From Pyramidobacter piscolens (GTDB lineage: Bacteria; Synergistota; Synergistia; Synergistales; Dethiosulfovibrionaceae), in contig SFDM01000006.1 of assembly GCA_004558205.1 (NCBI GenBank), positions 1 through 64,000 on the forward strand: a stretch of DNA of 64,000 nt, written 5' to 3'. Of the stretch, positions 51,963 through 60,694 are shown in pieces. Position 1 is the stretch's first letter. Every line of letters starts with the position of its first letter. The position numbers were made by a program, and so were the translations under genes. The notes beneath the pieces were generated by a model. That model was not told the DNA's origin and did no database searches. It saw only the letters and a program-made list of their open reading frames with translations.

Positions 51963-53135
51963 CTATGCCTTTTTGCCGAATTCCAGAGCGATGCCGCTCA
52001 TCAGCCGAAGGCCCACCTCCAGGATCTCGTCGTCCACGATAAAGCTGGGGTTATGCTGCGGCGCGGGCGTGCCCATGCCCACCACGAAGAAGGTACCGGG
52101 CACCTTGTCGGCGAAGAAGCTGAAATCCTCAGACCCCATGTTGATGGGCTGCTCTTCCAATCGGCCGCCAAGCCCGGCTTCCTTCAGGATGTCAAGGCAG
52201 CGCGCCGTCACCTTTTCGTCGTTGGACAGCACGGGAATCAGTTTGTCGTACTTCAGCTCCACAGTGCAGCGGTGAGCCGCCGCCACGCCGTTCATGATGC
52301 GCGTGAAGCGCTCTTCCATGGAATCGCGAACATCCTTGCGCGTGGTGCGGACGGTGCCGTTGATGTAGACGCTCTCGGGAATCACGTTGGGCGCTTCTCC
52401 GCCCTTCATGCAGCCGATGGACACCACCGCGGCCACCTGCGGGTCGATCTCGCGGCTGACGATGGTCTGAAGGGCCGTGATCATTTCCGCCGTGGCGATG
52501 GTGGGATCCAGAGCGGTGTGCGGCGACGAGCCGTGGCCGCCCTGGCCGTGAACCGTGGCGTTCCACATGTCGGCGGAGGCCATCGTGACGCCCGAACGCC
52601 AGCCGATAACGCCCTTGGGCAGAGGCGCCATGACGTGCTGGCCCACGACGGCGTCCACGCCTTCGAGGGCGCCTTCCTCTTCCATGAAGCGCGCGCCGGA
52701 GACGTATCCCGACTCTTCGGCAGGCTGGAACAGGAAGCGGATCTTGCCGTGGATCTCATCTTTATGCGCCGCCAGAAGCCCCGCTGCAGCCGTCAGCATG
52801 GCCGTGTGAGCGTCGTGGCCGCAGGCGTGCATCACTCCGGGAACTTGGGACTTCCATTCGCGCTCCACCTTTTCCTGCACGGGCAGGGCGTCCATGTCGG
52901 CGCGCAGGGCCAGGCAGGGGCCGGGATGGGCGCCCTCGAGCTCGGCCACCACGCCGCTTTCGACGCCATGACAGCCCACTTTCAGGATTTTCACGCCGAT
53001 CCTCTGAAGCTCCGCCACGACGCGTTTCGTGGTTTTGACCTCTTTCCACGAGAGTTCAGGCTGCATATGAAGGTCATGGCGCATTTTTACGGCAAATTCA
53101 GCGGCTTGTGCAAATTCCTTATCGGTGATCACCAA
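51963..53135 (-). CDS. M20 family amidohydrolase, paralogue 4
   Basis: A 390-residue cytosolic M20D hydrolase with HACGHDAHTAML, FQPAEESGYVSGARF, IGWRSGVTMAS and GSEDFSFFADKVPG. It follows the aldolase gene by one base and precedes the sensor-GGDEF gene by 4. It is closest in the window to the protein at 57975. Likely role: release of an amino acid from an acyl or amide conjugate. Confidence 0.91.
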   Translation of the reverse strand: MVITDKEFAQAAEFAVKMRHDLHMQPELSWKEVKTTKRVVAELQRIGVKILKVGCHGVESGVVAELEGAHPGPCLALRADMDALPVQEKVEREWKSQVPGVMHACGHDAHTAMLTAAAGLLAAHKDEIHGKIRFLFQPAEESGYVSGARFMEEEGALEGVDAVVGQHVMAPLPKGVIGWRSGVTMASADMWNATVHGQGGHGSSPHTALDPTIATAEMITALQTIVSREIDPQVAAVVSIGCMKGGEAPNVIPESVYINGTVRTTRKDVRDSMEERFTRIMNGVAAAHRCTVELKYDKLIPVLSNDEKVTARCLDILKEAGLGGRLEEQPINMGSEDFSFFADKVPGTFFVVGMGTPAPQHNPSFIVDDEILEVGLRLMSGIALEFGKKA

Positions 53136-53136
53136 T

Positions 53137-53925
53137 TCAAATCTCCTCCGATTCTTCCTTAAATCTTTTCACGATCGCTTTATAAGCGTCGATGTAGATC
53201 AGCGCGTCGATTGAGTAGGCCACGCCGTCGTATCCCATTTCAGCCAGAGCGCGGGCGCGGCGCGCATCCCCCGCAAAGATCAGCGATATCTTCCTCGCGG
53301 CTTTGCAGGCGCGCAGCACTCTCGCAACGGCTTCCACCATCTCGGGATCGTCGAACTTCCCAGGCTTGCCCATGGCGATGGACAGGTCGTAAGGCCCCAG
53401 GAATATGCCGTCCACGCCGTCGGCCGCCGCGATCTCCTCGATATGCTCCAGGCAGCCCATGGTCTCGCACTGGGGGATCAAAAGAGTCTCCCTGTTGCAG
53501 GTGACCATGTACTCCTCCATGCCGCGGGCGGCGAAGGGCGCGTGGTTCCACAAGGCGTCGCGGGTTGGGCAGAAGCCTCTCGCGCCCAGGGGGCTGAACT
53601 TCGCCCACTCCACCAGCTTCTTCACCTGCTCCAAGGTCTCCACGCAAGGCACGATCAGTCCCTGGGCCCCGGCGTCCAGCGCGTGAAGCACGGCGCTGCG
53701 GCAGATCTCGTGAATCCTCACGAAGGGCGTCAGCCCCGCAAGCTCCGCCGCGCGGATATAGCCCACTTCCCCTTCGATTCCCACGGGGCCGTGCTCCGTG
53801 TCTATAATCACGTAGTCCAGCCCGGCGGCTCCCAGGCACTCCACGGCCGCGGAACTGCTCAGCCCCAGAAAGGTCCCCAGCGCCTTGGCGCCGCGTTCTA
53901 TTTTGCGTTTAGTCTCGTTCATCAT
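53137..53925 (-). CDS. HpcH/HpaI family aldolase
   Basis: A 262-residue metal-dependent class II pyruvate aldolase fold. It has LGLSSSAAVECLGAAGLDYVIID, DTEHGP (base and metal side), RIHE, the metal Glu in PQCET, and GVDGIFLGPYDLSIAMG. The family cleaves 4-hydroxy-2-oxo acids to pyruvate and an aldehyde. The start is Met-Met; either could be used. First gene of the operon with M20 and GGDEF. Confidence 0.9.
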   Translation of the reverse strand: MMNETKRKIERGAKALGTFLGLSSSAAVECLGAAGLDYVIIDTEHGPVGIEGEVGYIRAAELAGLTPFVRIHEICRSAVLHALDAGAQGLIVPCVETLEQVKKLVEWAKFSPLGARGFCPTRDALWNHAPFAARGMEEYMVTCNRETLLIPQCETMGCLEHIEEIAAADGVDGIFLGPYDLSIAMGKPGKFDDPEMVEAVARVLRACKAARKISLIFAGDARRARALAEMGYDGVAYSIDALIYIDAYKAIVKRFKEESEEI

Positions 53926-54074
53926 CGCTCCCAGCTCCTCCCGGAAAACAAAAAGATCGCGAGCAGCGCCGTAAAGAAGACGTTCCTCGCCTCTTTGGAC
54001 AATTTCATCTATTCTAACCTATTTTTCAAAAAAGAGGAGCATGAAAAGAGAAATTGCCCGTGAAAAATTGAAAT

Positions 54075-54240
54075 TTTTCACGGGCCGAAGGACCAGGTCA
54101 AAAGATTTCAGCGCCAAGAGACGCAAGGAACAAAGGGCGCAAAGGGAAAGCGAAAATCTGGACAAAAAAACAATCATCAAATTTTACAAACAACAAGCCT
54201 TTACCCTCCTTTGCGAATCTTCACGCTCTTTTCTTCCATA
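54075..54240. repeat. Dispersed GCGCAAAGG-type repeat, copy C
   Basis: GGCCGAAGGACCAGGTCAAA, ATTTCAGCGCCAAGAGACGC, AAAGGGCGCAAAGGG, an AT-rich centre, then CCTCCTTTGCGAATCTTC. Same order of blocks as copies B and G, but shorter and more diverged. Confidence 0.7.
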
Positions 54241-54327
54241 TTTACGATGAAATTTTTTTTTGATTTTAGCCTTGATTTTACATAATAAAAGAGCCTTCGC
54301 GGAATTTTTTTCGAAAGGCTCCTCAAA

Positions 54328-54343
54328 TGTTCCACGTGGAACA
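54328..54343. other. parS-like palindrome 1
   Basis: TGTTCCACGTGGAACA, a perfect 16-bp palindrome fitting the bacterial ParB/Spo0J site TGTTNCACGTGNAACA. Flanked by AAA and TTT. Two identical sites follow at 57670 and 63316. Confidence 0.85.
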
Positions 54344-54359
54344 TTTCACACTTGTGGGT

Positions 54360-54480
54360 TCTTCAGGTCAAAAACTTTTAACGCAAAGGCTTGCAAAAGA
54401 AAAACGTTAAAAAACTTTTTTTCTTGTTGAAGTGTTCCAGTATTTGCGTTGAAAATCTTTTGACTTTTGTTTTGACGTGG
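54360..54480. repeat. Dispersed GCGCAAAGG-type repeat, copy D
   Basis: AGGTCAAAAACTTTTAACGC, AAAGGCTTGCAAAAG, AT-rich centre, then GCGTTGAAAATCTTTTGAC. It begins 17 bases after the parS-like palindrome. Confidence 0.65.
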
Positions 54481-54542
54481 GCACGACGGCGCCATAGGAG
54501 CCGCTTCGTCTGTGGTATCATCAAGAAAAATCGCAGGGAGGG

Positions 54543-55140
54543 AATAGGACGGCCGGAAAACTTCTGGAATTGCCCATAGGGATCCAGGATTTTGAAAAGC
54601 TGAGACGGGGCAACAAACTTTATGTGGACAAAACGGAAAAACTGTTGAAGTTGACCCAAAAGGTGGATCATGTTTTCCTGTCCCGCCCGAGGCGCTTCGG
54701 CAAATCGCTGACGCTCTCCACTCTGGAGGCCATGTACTCGGGCGACAGGGCCCTTTTCAACGGACTCTACTTCGGCGAATGGCTGAAAAACCACGAATTC
54801 AAACCGGCTCCCGTGCTCAGCATTGACATGGGCGGCATAATCACCGAATCCCCTGAAACGCTGAAAATTTCACTGCGCCGCAGGTCGAGATCAATTGCCG
54901 ATGGGCAATCAGTGCAGACCTCTTCTACCGAGCCGGGAGACATTCTTCTGGACATTCTGGAAAAGCTTTCTGAGCCGGGGGTTCTCCTCATCGACGAATA
55001 CGACAAGCCGATTCTGGACAGCCTGAGCGAGCCGCAGCGCAGGGAATCTTTGCGAAGCTTCCTGCAGATTTTTTATTCCGTGGTCAAGAGCAGCGACCGC
55101 TACCTCGTGGAACGTTTTTTGCGCTTGGGATCTTCGGCCT
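54543..55140 (+). pseudogene. Truncated AAA-ATPase-like protein (DUF1703/PD-(D/E)XK type)
   Basis: The frame keeps the AAA-ATPase-like N-terminal half: LPIGIQDFEKLRRGNKLYVD, FLSRPRRFGKSLTLSTL (Walker A region), LLIDEYDKPILDSL (Walker B). Intact members are about 500-580 residues with a C-terminal nuclease domain; here homology ends near 55120 where repeat copy E begins. No good start codon and ribosome binding site pair exists: GGGAGGG at 54536 is 28 bases from the first TTG. These proteins often occur in families of mobile or toxin-like genes. Confidence 0.8.
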
Positions 55141-55185
55141 TCAGGCCAAAAGCTTTGAACGCCAAGGGGCGCAAAGGATTTTCAC
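55135..55185. repeat. Dispersed GCGCAAAGG-type repeat, copy E (half)
   Basis: TTCAGGCCAAAAGCTTTGAA followed by CGCCAAGGGGCGCAAAGGAT. It breaks the AAA-ATPase-like frame and lies 8 bases from the end of the LuxR-like remnant, so it probably marks a deletion joint. Confidence 0.7.
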
Positions 55186-55192
55186 CGCGAAT

Positions 55193-55787
55193 CTATGGCC
55201 GCCGGATCGTTTCCGCCGCCAGCAGCGCCGAGGCGGCGCGGAGAGCTTCGATTTTGTTCGACGCGCCGAGTTTCCGGTAGGCGTTCTGGTGGTGTTTTTT
55301 CACGGTGTCTTCCTTGATGCCGAGCTTTTCGGCGACGGTTTTGCGCGTCCTGCCCAGAGCGGTGCGGCGGAGCACTTCTCTCTCGCCCTCCGAAAGCGGC
55401 GCGCCCTCGGAGGGGTTCGGGGGGAGGTGACGGCGGGGTATTTCCAGCAGGCGTCGACGATTCGCCCGATGAAGCGATCGTCCCGCGGGAGCGGCTTCGA
55501 GGAGCGGCGGCAGGGCTTCTGTTTTTTCCACAAAGGGCAGGATGACACCGTCGGCGAGAGCGGTTGAGCAGGGTTCCAGGGCGGCGCAGAGTTTTTCCCA
55601 GAAGAGGCTTTCGTCGCCGCAGGTCAGAGCCGCTATCCCCCCAGGCCAGGCCCGACTTCTTCAGCCAGGCCTGCACCGCGGTGGTCTTGCCGTAACCGGC
55701 GCCGGCCGCGACGACGAACAGGGGGCAGTCCGCGGTTCTGTCGAGCAGCTTCTCCACGCGCGGCCGTTCATAGATGTTTTTCCGCAT
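55193..55787 (-). pseudogene. Decayed MalT/LuxR-type regulator
   Basis: The 5' part encodes MRKNIYERPRVEKLLDRTAD with a P-loop (AAGAGYGKTTAVQAWL) as in MalT-like STAND ATPases. The 3' part, in another frame, encodes a LuxR HTH (LSEGEREVLRRTALGRTRKT, VAEKLGIKEDTVKKHHQN). Intact proteins are about 800-900 residues; roughly 200 codons remain across at least one frameshift, so most of the sensor is deleted. Confidence 0.75.
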
Positions 55788-55845
55788 TCCCCTCCCCCTC
55801 TCTGTCAATAGAATCGCCTCCGCGCCGCTGGCCTGAGACTCGGCT

Positions 55846-56385
55846 TTAATCGGGGAAAACGGGAAGCTTTTCCAGATAGATAATCCCTTCGCCGCTGTGG
55901 CCGCCCTCTTCAAGGAGAGGCGCGGCTTTCGCGGCGATCTCGCAGCCCGTCTTCGCGAGGATGGACTCCACGGCGTGGATCGAACCGCCCGTGGAGACCA
56001 CGTCGTCGATGACCGCCACTTTTTTGTGATAGATCTTCACCACGTCGGAGCTGTCCATGACCAGGTGCTGCTCCGCGGTGGTGGTGATGGAACGGACGTC
56101 GGCCACGATGGGATTTTCCATGTAAGACTTGACGGTCTTTCTGATCACGATATAGTCGAGGCCAAGCCGGCGGGCCATGGCGTGGGTCAGGGGAATGGCC
56201 TTGGCCTCGGGGCATACCAGATAATCGATTCCGGCGGGAAGGCGCTTGCACAATTCCTCGGCGCAGGCCTCCACAAGCTGGGTGTCGCCCAGCATCACGA
56301 ATGAGGCGATGCGAAGGTGTTCGCCCACACGGCGCAAGGGCAGCCGGCGGACCACTCCCGCCACATGCAGTTCATAGCTTTCCAT
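55846..56385 (-). CDS. Adenine/xanthine phosphoribosyltransferase-like protein
   Basis: A 179-residue type I phosphoribosyltransferase. The PRPP loop VIDDVVSTGGS is at about residues 125-135, and KAIPLTHAMARRLG and RKTVKSYMENP fit apt/xpt-type enzymes. It salvages a purine base with PRPP to the nucleotide. It lies 18 bases downstream of the purine-type permease, so import and trapping are coupled. The base (adenine, xanthine or other) is unclear. Confidence 0.85.
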   Translation of the reverse strand: MESYELHVAGVVRRLPLRRVGEHLRIASFVMLGDTQLVEACAEELCKRLPAGIDYLVCPEAKAIPLTHAMARRLGLDYIVIRKTVKSYMENPIVADVRSITTTAEQHLVMDSSDVVKIYHKKVAVIDDVVSTGGSIHAVESILAKTGCEIAAKAAPLLEEGGHSGEGIIYLEKLPVFPD

Positions 56386-56403
56386 AGCTCCAAGCTCCTT
56401 TTT

Positions 56404-57519
56404 TTACAGTTTGAAAACCAGACGGAACGCCACGCCGGCAAGCAGGCCCACAAAGGGGTTCCAGCGGGCGGAGGCGAAGATCGTCGCGCCCACCACCATG
56501 CCCCAGGGGCCGAAACCTAAACCGTTCAGCGCCTCGGCGGGAACGCTGGCAAGGGCGCCGGCAGTGTTGTTGATGAATGTCACGAAAACGCCGAGCACCA
56601 GCAGGAAGCCGGCGATGGACGAACGGTGCACATAGCGGCCGATGGTGGGCAGCAGCTTGAAGATCAGCAGCGCCGCCATGATGGCCATCATCATCACCGA
56701 AGAGCGGACGGGGTTGGGGGCCGTCGCCGTGCCGGAGATGATGGATTCCACGGGCGAACCGCCGAACAGCGTCGAAGCGATGTCGGCAAGGCTCGAGTAG
56801 ATCGCCAGATGGTCCACGTTGGCGTCCACCTTGGCGATGGAGCCGGTGATCTTGCCGAAGGAGATGTTGGCGCCGATGTTGATGCAGGCCATGGCGAGAG
56901 CGCCCGAGAGGACGCGGGGGTTCTTCCAGAAGCGCCACTCGATGTTTCCAAAGCTGAACTTCTCGTTAGTGACATCGATGCCCATCTTGTCGATGTCCAT
57001 CTTCTTCACCCGGAGCAGATAGTTGTAGAGGAGCGTCGCGGCGGCCACGGAAACGATGATCGTCCACGCCAGGTCTCGCGTCACGACCCAGACGCCCAGC
57101 GCCACGATCACCGACAGGGTTCCCGAATAGCGCTCGGAGTTGAGCAGGTCGATGGACACGTTGGCCAGCATGAGCCCGACGCCGGCCATCATGGAGTTGA
57201 CCACCACCGGCCCGATCAGGGCCACGATCTTCTCGTTGAGGCCCATCAAAGAGGGAATCAGCAGAAAGACCGCTCCCCAGAAGACCATGCTCAGCCGTTC
57301 GCGGATGTCGCGCCCCATGTTGCCCGCCAGGGCGATGGTCTCGGCCTGAAAGGAAATGGTCGCCACGGAGTTGAAATAGAGAGAGCCGCCGATGCCGACG
57401 ACAAACGCGAGCGCCGTCGGAAGCGCCGCAAAACCGTACATAAGGGCCAGCAGCCCCTGAGGGATGCCGTTGACGACGACGGCCAAGGCCGCCAAAAGAT
57501 CTGTAAACATATAAACCAT
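56404..57519 (-). CDS. Purine-type permease (NCS2/AzgA-like)
   Basis: A 371-residue inner-membrane protein with about 12 helices, shorter than typical NCS2 members (430-460). It has YFNSVATISFQAETIALAG, GLMLANVSIDLL and GGSPVESIISGTATAPNPVR, which fit the xanthine/guanine permease superfamily. GGAG lies 4 bases before the ATG at 57519; the ATG at 57510 is an alternative. The phosphoribosyltransferase gene downstream supports a purine substrate. Confidence 0.75.
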   Translation of the reverse strand: MVYMFTDLLAALAVVVNGIPQGLLALMYGFAALPTALAFVVGIGGSLYFNSVATISFQAETIALAGNMGRDIRERLSMVFWGAVFLLIPSLMGLNEKIVALIGPVVVNSMMAGVGLMLANVSIDLLNSERYSGTLSVIVALGVWVVTRDLAWTIIVSVAAATLLYNYLLRVKKMDIDKMGIDVTNEKFSFGNIEWRFWKNPRVLSGALAMACINIGANISFGKITGSIAKVDANVDHLAIYSSLADIASTLFGGSPVESIISGTATAPNPVRSSVMMMAIMAALLIFKLLPTIGRYVHRSSIAGFLLVLGVFVTFINNTAGALASVPAEALNGLGFGPWGMVVGATIFASARWNPFVGLLAGVAFRLVFKL

Positions 57520-57561
57520 CACGCTCCAAATCAAGAATGTGCCGCAAAAAAAGACCTGTAC

Positions 57562-57590
57562 TTTTTAGACCAGAATGGCTGAAATGTCAA
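57562..57590 (-). promoter_or_regulatory. Promoter of the purine permease operon
   Basis: On the minus strand a perfect TTGACA and TAAAAA with a 17-base spacer, about 43 bases before the start codon. Confidence 0.65.
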
Positions 57591-57601
57591 GACCTTGACA
57601 G

Positions 57602-57641
57602 AAAAAATCCGCCCAAAGTCAAGTCTCAGCTTTGGGCGGAT
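57602..57641 (-). terminator. Terminator upstream of the permease promoter
   Basis: ATCCGCCCAAAG pairs perfectly with CTTTGGGCGGAT around 11 bases; six T follow on the minus strand. It ends transcription arriving from the M20 operon. Confidence 0.88.
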
Positions 57642-57669
57642 CAAAAAAAAGAAATCCCGCACTCCAAAA

Positions 57670-57685
57670 TGTTCCACGTGGAACA
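57670..57685. other. parS-like palindrome 2
   Basis: TGTTCCACGTGGAACA, identical to the sites at 54328 and 63316, with flanks AAAA and TTTTC. Confidence 0.85.
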
Positions 57686-57749
57686 TTTTCAGTTCTAAAT
57701 CTGGAGTACCGGCGCCGCTGACGTGAGCGGCGGTTCTGCGGCATTAGAG

Positions 57750-57960
57750 TCAAAAGGTTGAATCGCAAAGCTTCGCAAAGGAAAACCTTAAAGATTTTTA
57801 GAACCGTAGAATCCAGCAAAATCTACAAAATGTTATTATATTGGTACGTTTTCAGTTATTGATTCAGGTTTTGTTTTTCCTTTGCGGCTTTTGCGCCCTT
57901 TCTCTTCATCCATTGCGTCGAAAATCTTTTGACCTTGGTCTTCGTGACACCGGGAGGGCT
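57750..57960. repeat. Dispersed GCGCAAAGG-type repeat, copy F
   Basis: GAGTCAAAAGGTTGAATCGC, AAAGCTTCGCAAAGGAAAAC, the centre GAACCGTAGAATCC...TATTATATTGG, then CCTTTGCGGCTTTTGCGCCC and CGTCGAAAATCTTTTGACCT. Starts 65 bases after the parS-like palindrome. Confidence 0.8.
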
Positions 57961-57974
57961 TCAGAGCGCTGGGG

Positions 57975-59147
57975 CTACTTTCTTTTGCCGAAATCAAGGG
58001 CCAGCGCGGCAAAAGTGTGGATTCCCAGCGGGATCACTTCGTCGTCCACGTGGAACAGGGGGCTGTGATGGGGCGTCTGGGTGCCCATGCCGAAGTAGAA
58101 ATAGGCGGCGGGAAGCTTTTCGCCGTAATAGCTAAAGTCCTCGGACCCCATCTGGAAGGGCATGTCGTAGAGCCGGCCGCCCATGCCTTCGGCCTTCACC
58201 ACGTCCACCACCCAGTCGATCATGGCGTTGTCGTTGACCGTGACGGGGTAAATGGGTGTATACTTCAGGTCCACGGTGCAGCGCCATGCCTCGGCGATGC
58301 CCTTGGCGATGCGCTCGAAGCGCTCGGGCATGGAACTGCGGGTCTCGCGGCTGGAGGCGCGCACGTTGCCCGAAGCGAAGCATTCCGCGGGAATCACGTT
58401 GGGAGCCTGGCCGGCCTTCAGGGAGCCCACGGTCACCACCACGGGCTCCTGGGTGTCGATCTCCTGCGAGACGATGCTCTGGATGGCCGGGATCATGGAA
58501 GCGGCGCAGAGCGTGGGGTTCACGGCCTTGTGGGGCTGTCCGCCGTGGCCGCCCTTGCCCTTGATGGTCATCTCCCAGATGTCGGCCGAAGCCATCATGG
58601 CGCCGTGCTTCCAGCCGATGGTGCCCAGAGGCGAGTCGCTCCACACGTGGGCGCCGATAATGGCGTCCACGCCGTCAAGGCCGCCTTCGGCGATGACCGC
58701 GGGAGCGCCCGAATCGTACCCCGCTTCTTCGGCGGGCTGGAAGATGAAGCGCACCGTGCCGGCCAGCTCGTCCCTGTGGGCCTGGATTACCTCGGCGGCG
58801 CCGATCAGGATCGCCGCGTGGGCGTCGTGGCCGCAGGCGTGCATCACATTGGGCACTTCGGAGCGAAGGGACAGGCTGGCGTCCTCGCTGACGGGCAAGG
58901 CGTCGATATCGGCGCGGATCGCCAGCACTGGGCCGGGCAGAGCGCCCTTGACCTCGGCGATCAGCCCCGTGGCCAGGCCCTTGAAGCCGCGCTTAACCAC
59001 CTTCACGCCGCGCTTTTCAAGCTCCGAGGCAATCAGGGCGGTGGTCTCCACTTCCTTCCAGGGAAGCTCGGGGTGTTTATGGAAATAATGGCGCAGCGCC
59101 AGGGATTTCTCGGCCGCCGCTGCGACGCTTTCTTTCATGCTGTTCAT
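57975..59147 (-). CDS. M20 family amidohydrolase, paralogue 5
   Basis: A 390-residue cytosolic M20D hydrolase with HACGHDAHAAILIG, FQPAEEAGYDSGAP, IGWKHGAMMAS and GSEDFSYYGEKLP. AGGAAGAG lies 8 bases before the ATG at 59147; the frame upstream has no support. It follows the transporter gene by 82 bases and shares its aromatic-leader control region. The context suggests acylated or amidated aromatic amino acids as substrates. Confidence 0.9.
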   Translation of the reverse strand: MNSMKESVAAAAEKSLALRHYFHKHPELPWKEVETTALIASELEKRGVKVVKRGFKGLATGLIAEVKGALPGPVLAIRADIDALPVSEDASLSLRSEVPNVMHACGHDAHAAILIGAAEVIQAHRDELAGTVRFIFQPAEEAGYDSGAPAVIAEGGLDGVDAIIGAHVWSDSPLGTIGWKHGAMMASADIWEMTIKGKGGHGGQPHKAVNPTLCAASMIPAIQSIVSQEIDTQEPVVVTVGSLKAGQAPNVIPAECFASGNVRASSRETRSSMPERFERIAKGIAEAWRCTVDLKYTPIYPVTVNDNAMIDWVVDVVKAEGMGGRLYDMPFQMGSEDFSYYGEKLPAAYFYFGMGTQTPHHSPLFHVDDEVIPLGIHTFAALALDFGKRK

Positions 59148-59229
59148 GGGATAACTCTTCCTTTCGTTCTTTATCGATTTAACGAGCCCGGACGGCTGCC
59201 CGGGCTCAAGGTCTGACATAGGAGCAGTT

Positions 59230-60399
59230 TTAGAAGAACTTCACGAGGAATCCGGCCAGGAACACGGAGGCGATCGTGACGGTGGTAAAGCCGGCGATCA
59301 GCATCTTGGGCATGATGAAGGACATGATGTACTCCTTCTCGGCCTCGTTCTCGCCCAGCTGGCTCGCCACTTCGTTGGAGACGATGAAGGTGCCGGGGAA
59401 GCCGAAGAGGCAGGTCACGCTGATCGCGACAGTCATGTACCAGGAATAGCCGAAGATCTTGCCCAGGAGCACGGCGGCGATCAGGATGCCGACCACGGCT
59501 GTGGCGAAAGCGATCACAATCGGGTAGCAGAGCTCCACGACCATGGCGGGCGTGGCTTTGTCGAGGCTCATGAAGATGGGCACCATGATGATGTAGAGCA
59601 CCATGCCGCCGGCGTTGGCCTTGTCCATGACCTTGGTCTCGATGAAGCCGATCTCGTGGAACAGGATGCCGAAGATCATGGCCATCACGAAGGGATGGAC
59701 CACGTTGCCCAGCAGGGCGGCGCACTTGACGCTGAGCCAGGCCACGACGAAGGTCTTCGCCATCAGCATGAAAGGCGTCTGGAACTGCTTGGGCGTCTCG
59801 GGGATCAGAGTCTTGCGCGCGGCCATGGCGCCCGAAGCGGCGGCCTTCCCCTCGGCGGAGCCGGCGGCGAAGAGCGCCTTCAAGCGGCGGCCTTCGCGGA
59901 TGAGGCACGCGGAAGCGATGGGGATGCCCACGAAGTTTTGAAGCACCAGAAGCATGGTGACGAAGACCATGATGGTGTCCAGCCCCTTGGCTTTAGCCAC
60001 TTCGGACATGATCAGCGTGGCCACCACGCCGCCGGAGATGGGCCCCGTGGCGGCAATGGCAAACTGCTGGCCGATGAGGGGCGTGGCCATGAAGTAGATG
60101 CCCGCCGCGCCGGCCGTCATGCCGAGAAGGGCGACCACCACGGTCTTCCACTCGTTCTTGAGCTCGTTCACGTTCATCATGCTTCCCATGTGGACCATGA
60201 GGATAGAGATGAAAGCCATGGCGATGGGAATCATTTTCGAGTCCGCAAAAAGGGTCTTAGGAAGCCCCACCCAGAAACCGACCATGAAGATGGCGCCGCT
60301 GACGAACATCATCGAAGCCATGGCGCGCGTCTTCACCGCCACAAAGTCGCCGACGGCGAAGATGATGGCAAGAACCGCAAGTGCTGTTAACACATCCAT
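59230..60399 (-). CDS. Polytopic transporter of unrecognised family
   Basis: A 389-residue inner-membrane protein with about ten hydrophobic helices and a cytosolic loop near residues 175-205. There are Gly-rich re-entrant-like segments (GPISGGVVATLIM and CLFGFPGTFIVSNEV), reminiscent of sodium symporters of the glutamate type, but I cannot assign a family. GGCGG precedes the ATG at 60399. It lies between an aromatic-rich leader attenuator and an M20 hydrolase gene, so it may import aromatic amino acid conjugates. Confidence 0.7.
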   Translation of the reverse strand: MDVLTALAVLAIIFAVGDFVAVKTRAMASMMFVSGAIFMVGFWVGLPKTLFADSKMIPIAMAFISILMVHMGSMMNVNELKNEWKTVVVALLGMTAGAAGIYFMATPLIGQQFAIAATGPISGGVVATLIMSEVAKAKGLDTIMVFVTMLLVLQNFVGIPIASACLIREGRRLKALFAAGSAEGKAAASGAMAARKTLIPETPKQFQTPFMLMAKTFVVAWLSVKCAALLGNVVHPFVMAMIFGILFHEIGFIETKVMDKANAGGMVLYIIMVPIFMSLDKATPAMVVELCYPIVIAFATAVVGILIAAVLLGKIFGYSWYMTVAISVTCLFGFPGTFIVSNEVASQLGENEAEKEYIMSFIMPKMLIAGFTTVTIASVFLAGFLVKFF

Positions 60400-60492
60400 A
60401 GACAAAACCGCCTTTCACACAAAAAAAACGAATGAGCCTCTCTCAAGAGAGTTTTTTGCCGCCGCTGAAACAAAATTTAATAAAAACTTAAT

Positions 60493-60527
60493 AAAAAAGG
60501 GCCGACCTCTGCGTGAGGTCAGCCCTT
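60493..60527 (-). terminator. Attenuator terminator before the transporter
   Basis: On the minus strand AAGGGCTGACCTC pairs with GAGGTCGGCCCTT (one mismatch) and runs into six T. It starts 13 bases after the leader peptide stop and ends about 95 bases before the transporter start. Confidence 0.85.
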
Positions 60528-60539
60528 GGATTTTCTTGC

Positions 60540-60638
60540 TCAGGCCACGACGCACTGAACGTCGGCCCACCCAGGGAGTCCCACGCAAACGTCATGCCAG
60601 TAATAAAAAAAGCTAAAATCGCTTTTGAGCAATAACAT
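60540..60638 (-). CDS. Aromatic-rich leader peptide
   Basis: A 32-residue open frame starting ATG, 6 bases after GGGGGAGG. The peptide begins MLLLKSDFSFFYYWHDV and has three Phe, two Tyr, two Trp and one His, clustered at residues 8-15. A terminator follows immediately. This is the arrangement of pheL/trpL-type attenuators, here in front of a transporter and hydrolase. Confidence 0.8.
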   Translation of the reverse strand: MLLLKSDFSFFYYWHDVCVGLPGWADVQCVVA

Positions 60639-60694
60639 TATTGTCCTCCCCCTTTTCATACAACGCCTCTATCGCGCCGGAATTGAACGTGTTA

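Larger units (their letters stand above)
53926..54542. other. Gene-free region with repeats and a parS-like site
   Basis: About 600 bases with two copies of the GCGCAAAGG repeat (C and D) on either side of the parS-like palindrome at 54328. Short open frames (for example 54041-54250) are made of repeat sequence and are not credible genes. Confidence 0.6.

Noticed and set aside
54041..54250. Plus-strand open frame of 69 codons
   Set aside because: It consists of repeat copy C, lysine- and glutamate-rich, with no ribosome binding site or homology.
58043..58058. Possible fourth parS-like site (TCCACGTGGAACAG)
   Set aside because: Only 13 of 16 positions match, and it lies inside the M20 gene where it encodes a conserved FHVDDE segment, so chance is enough.
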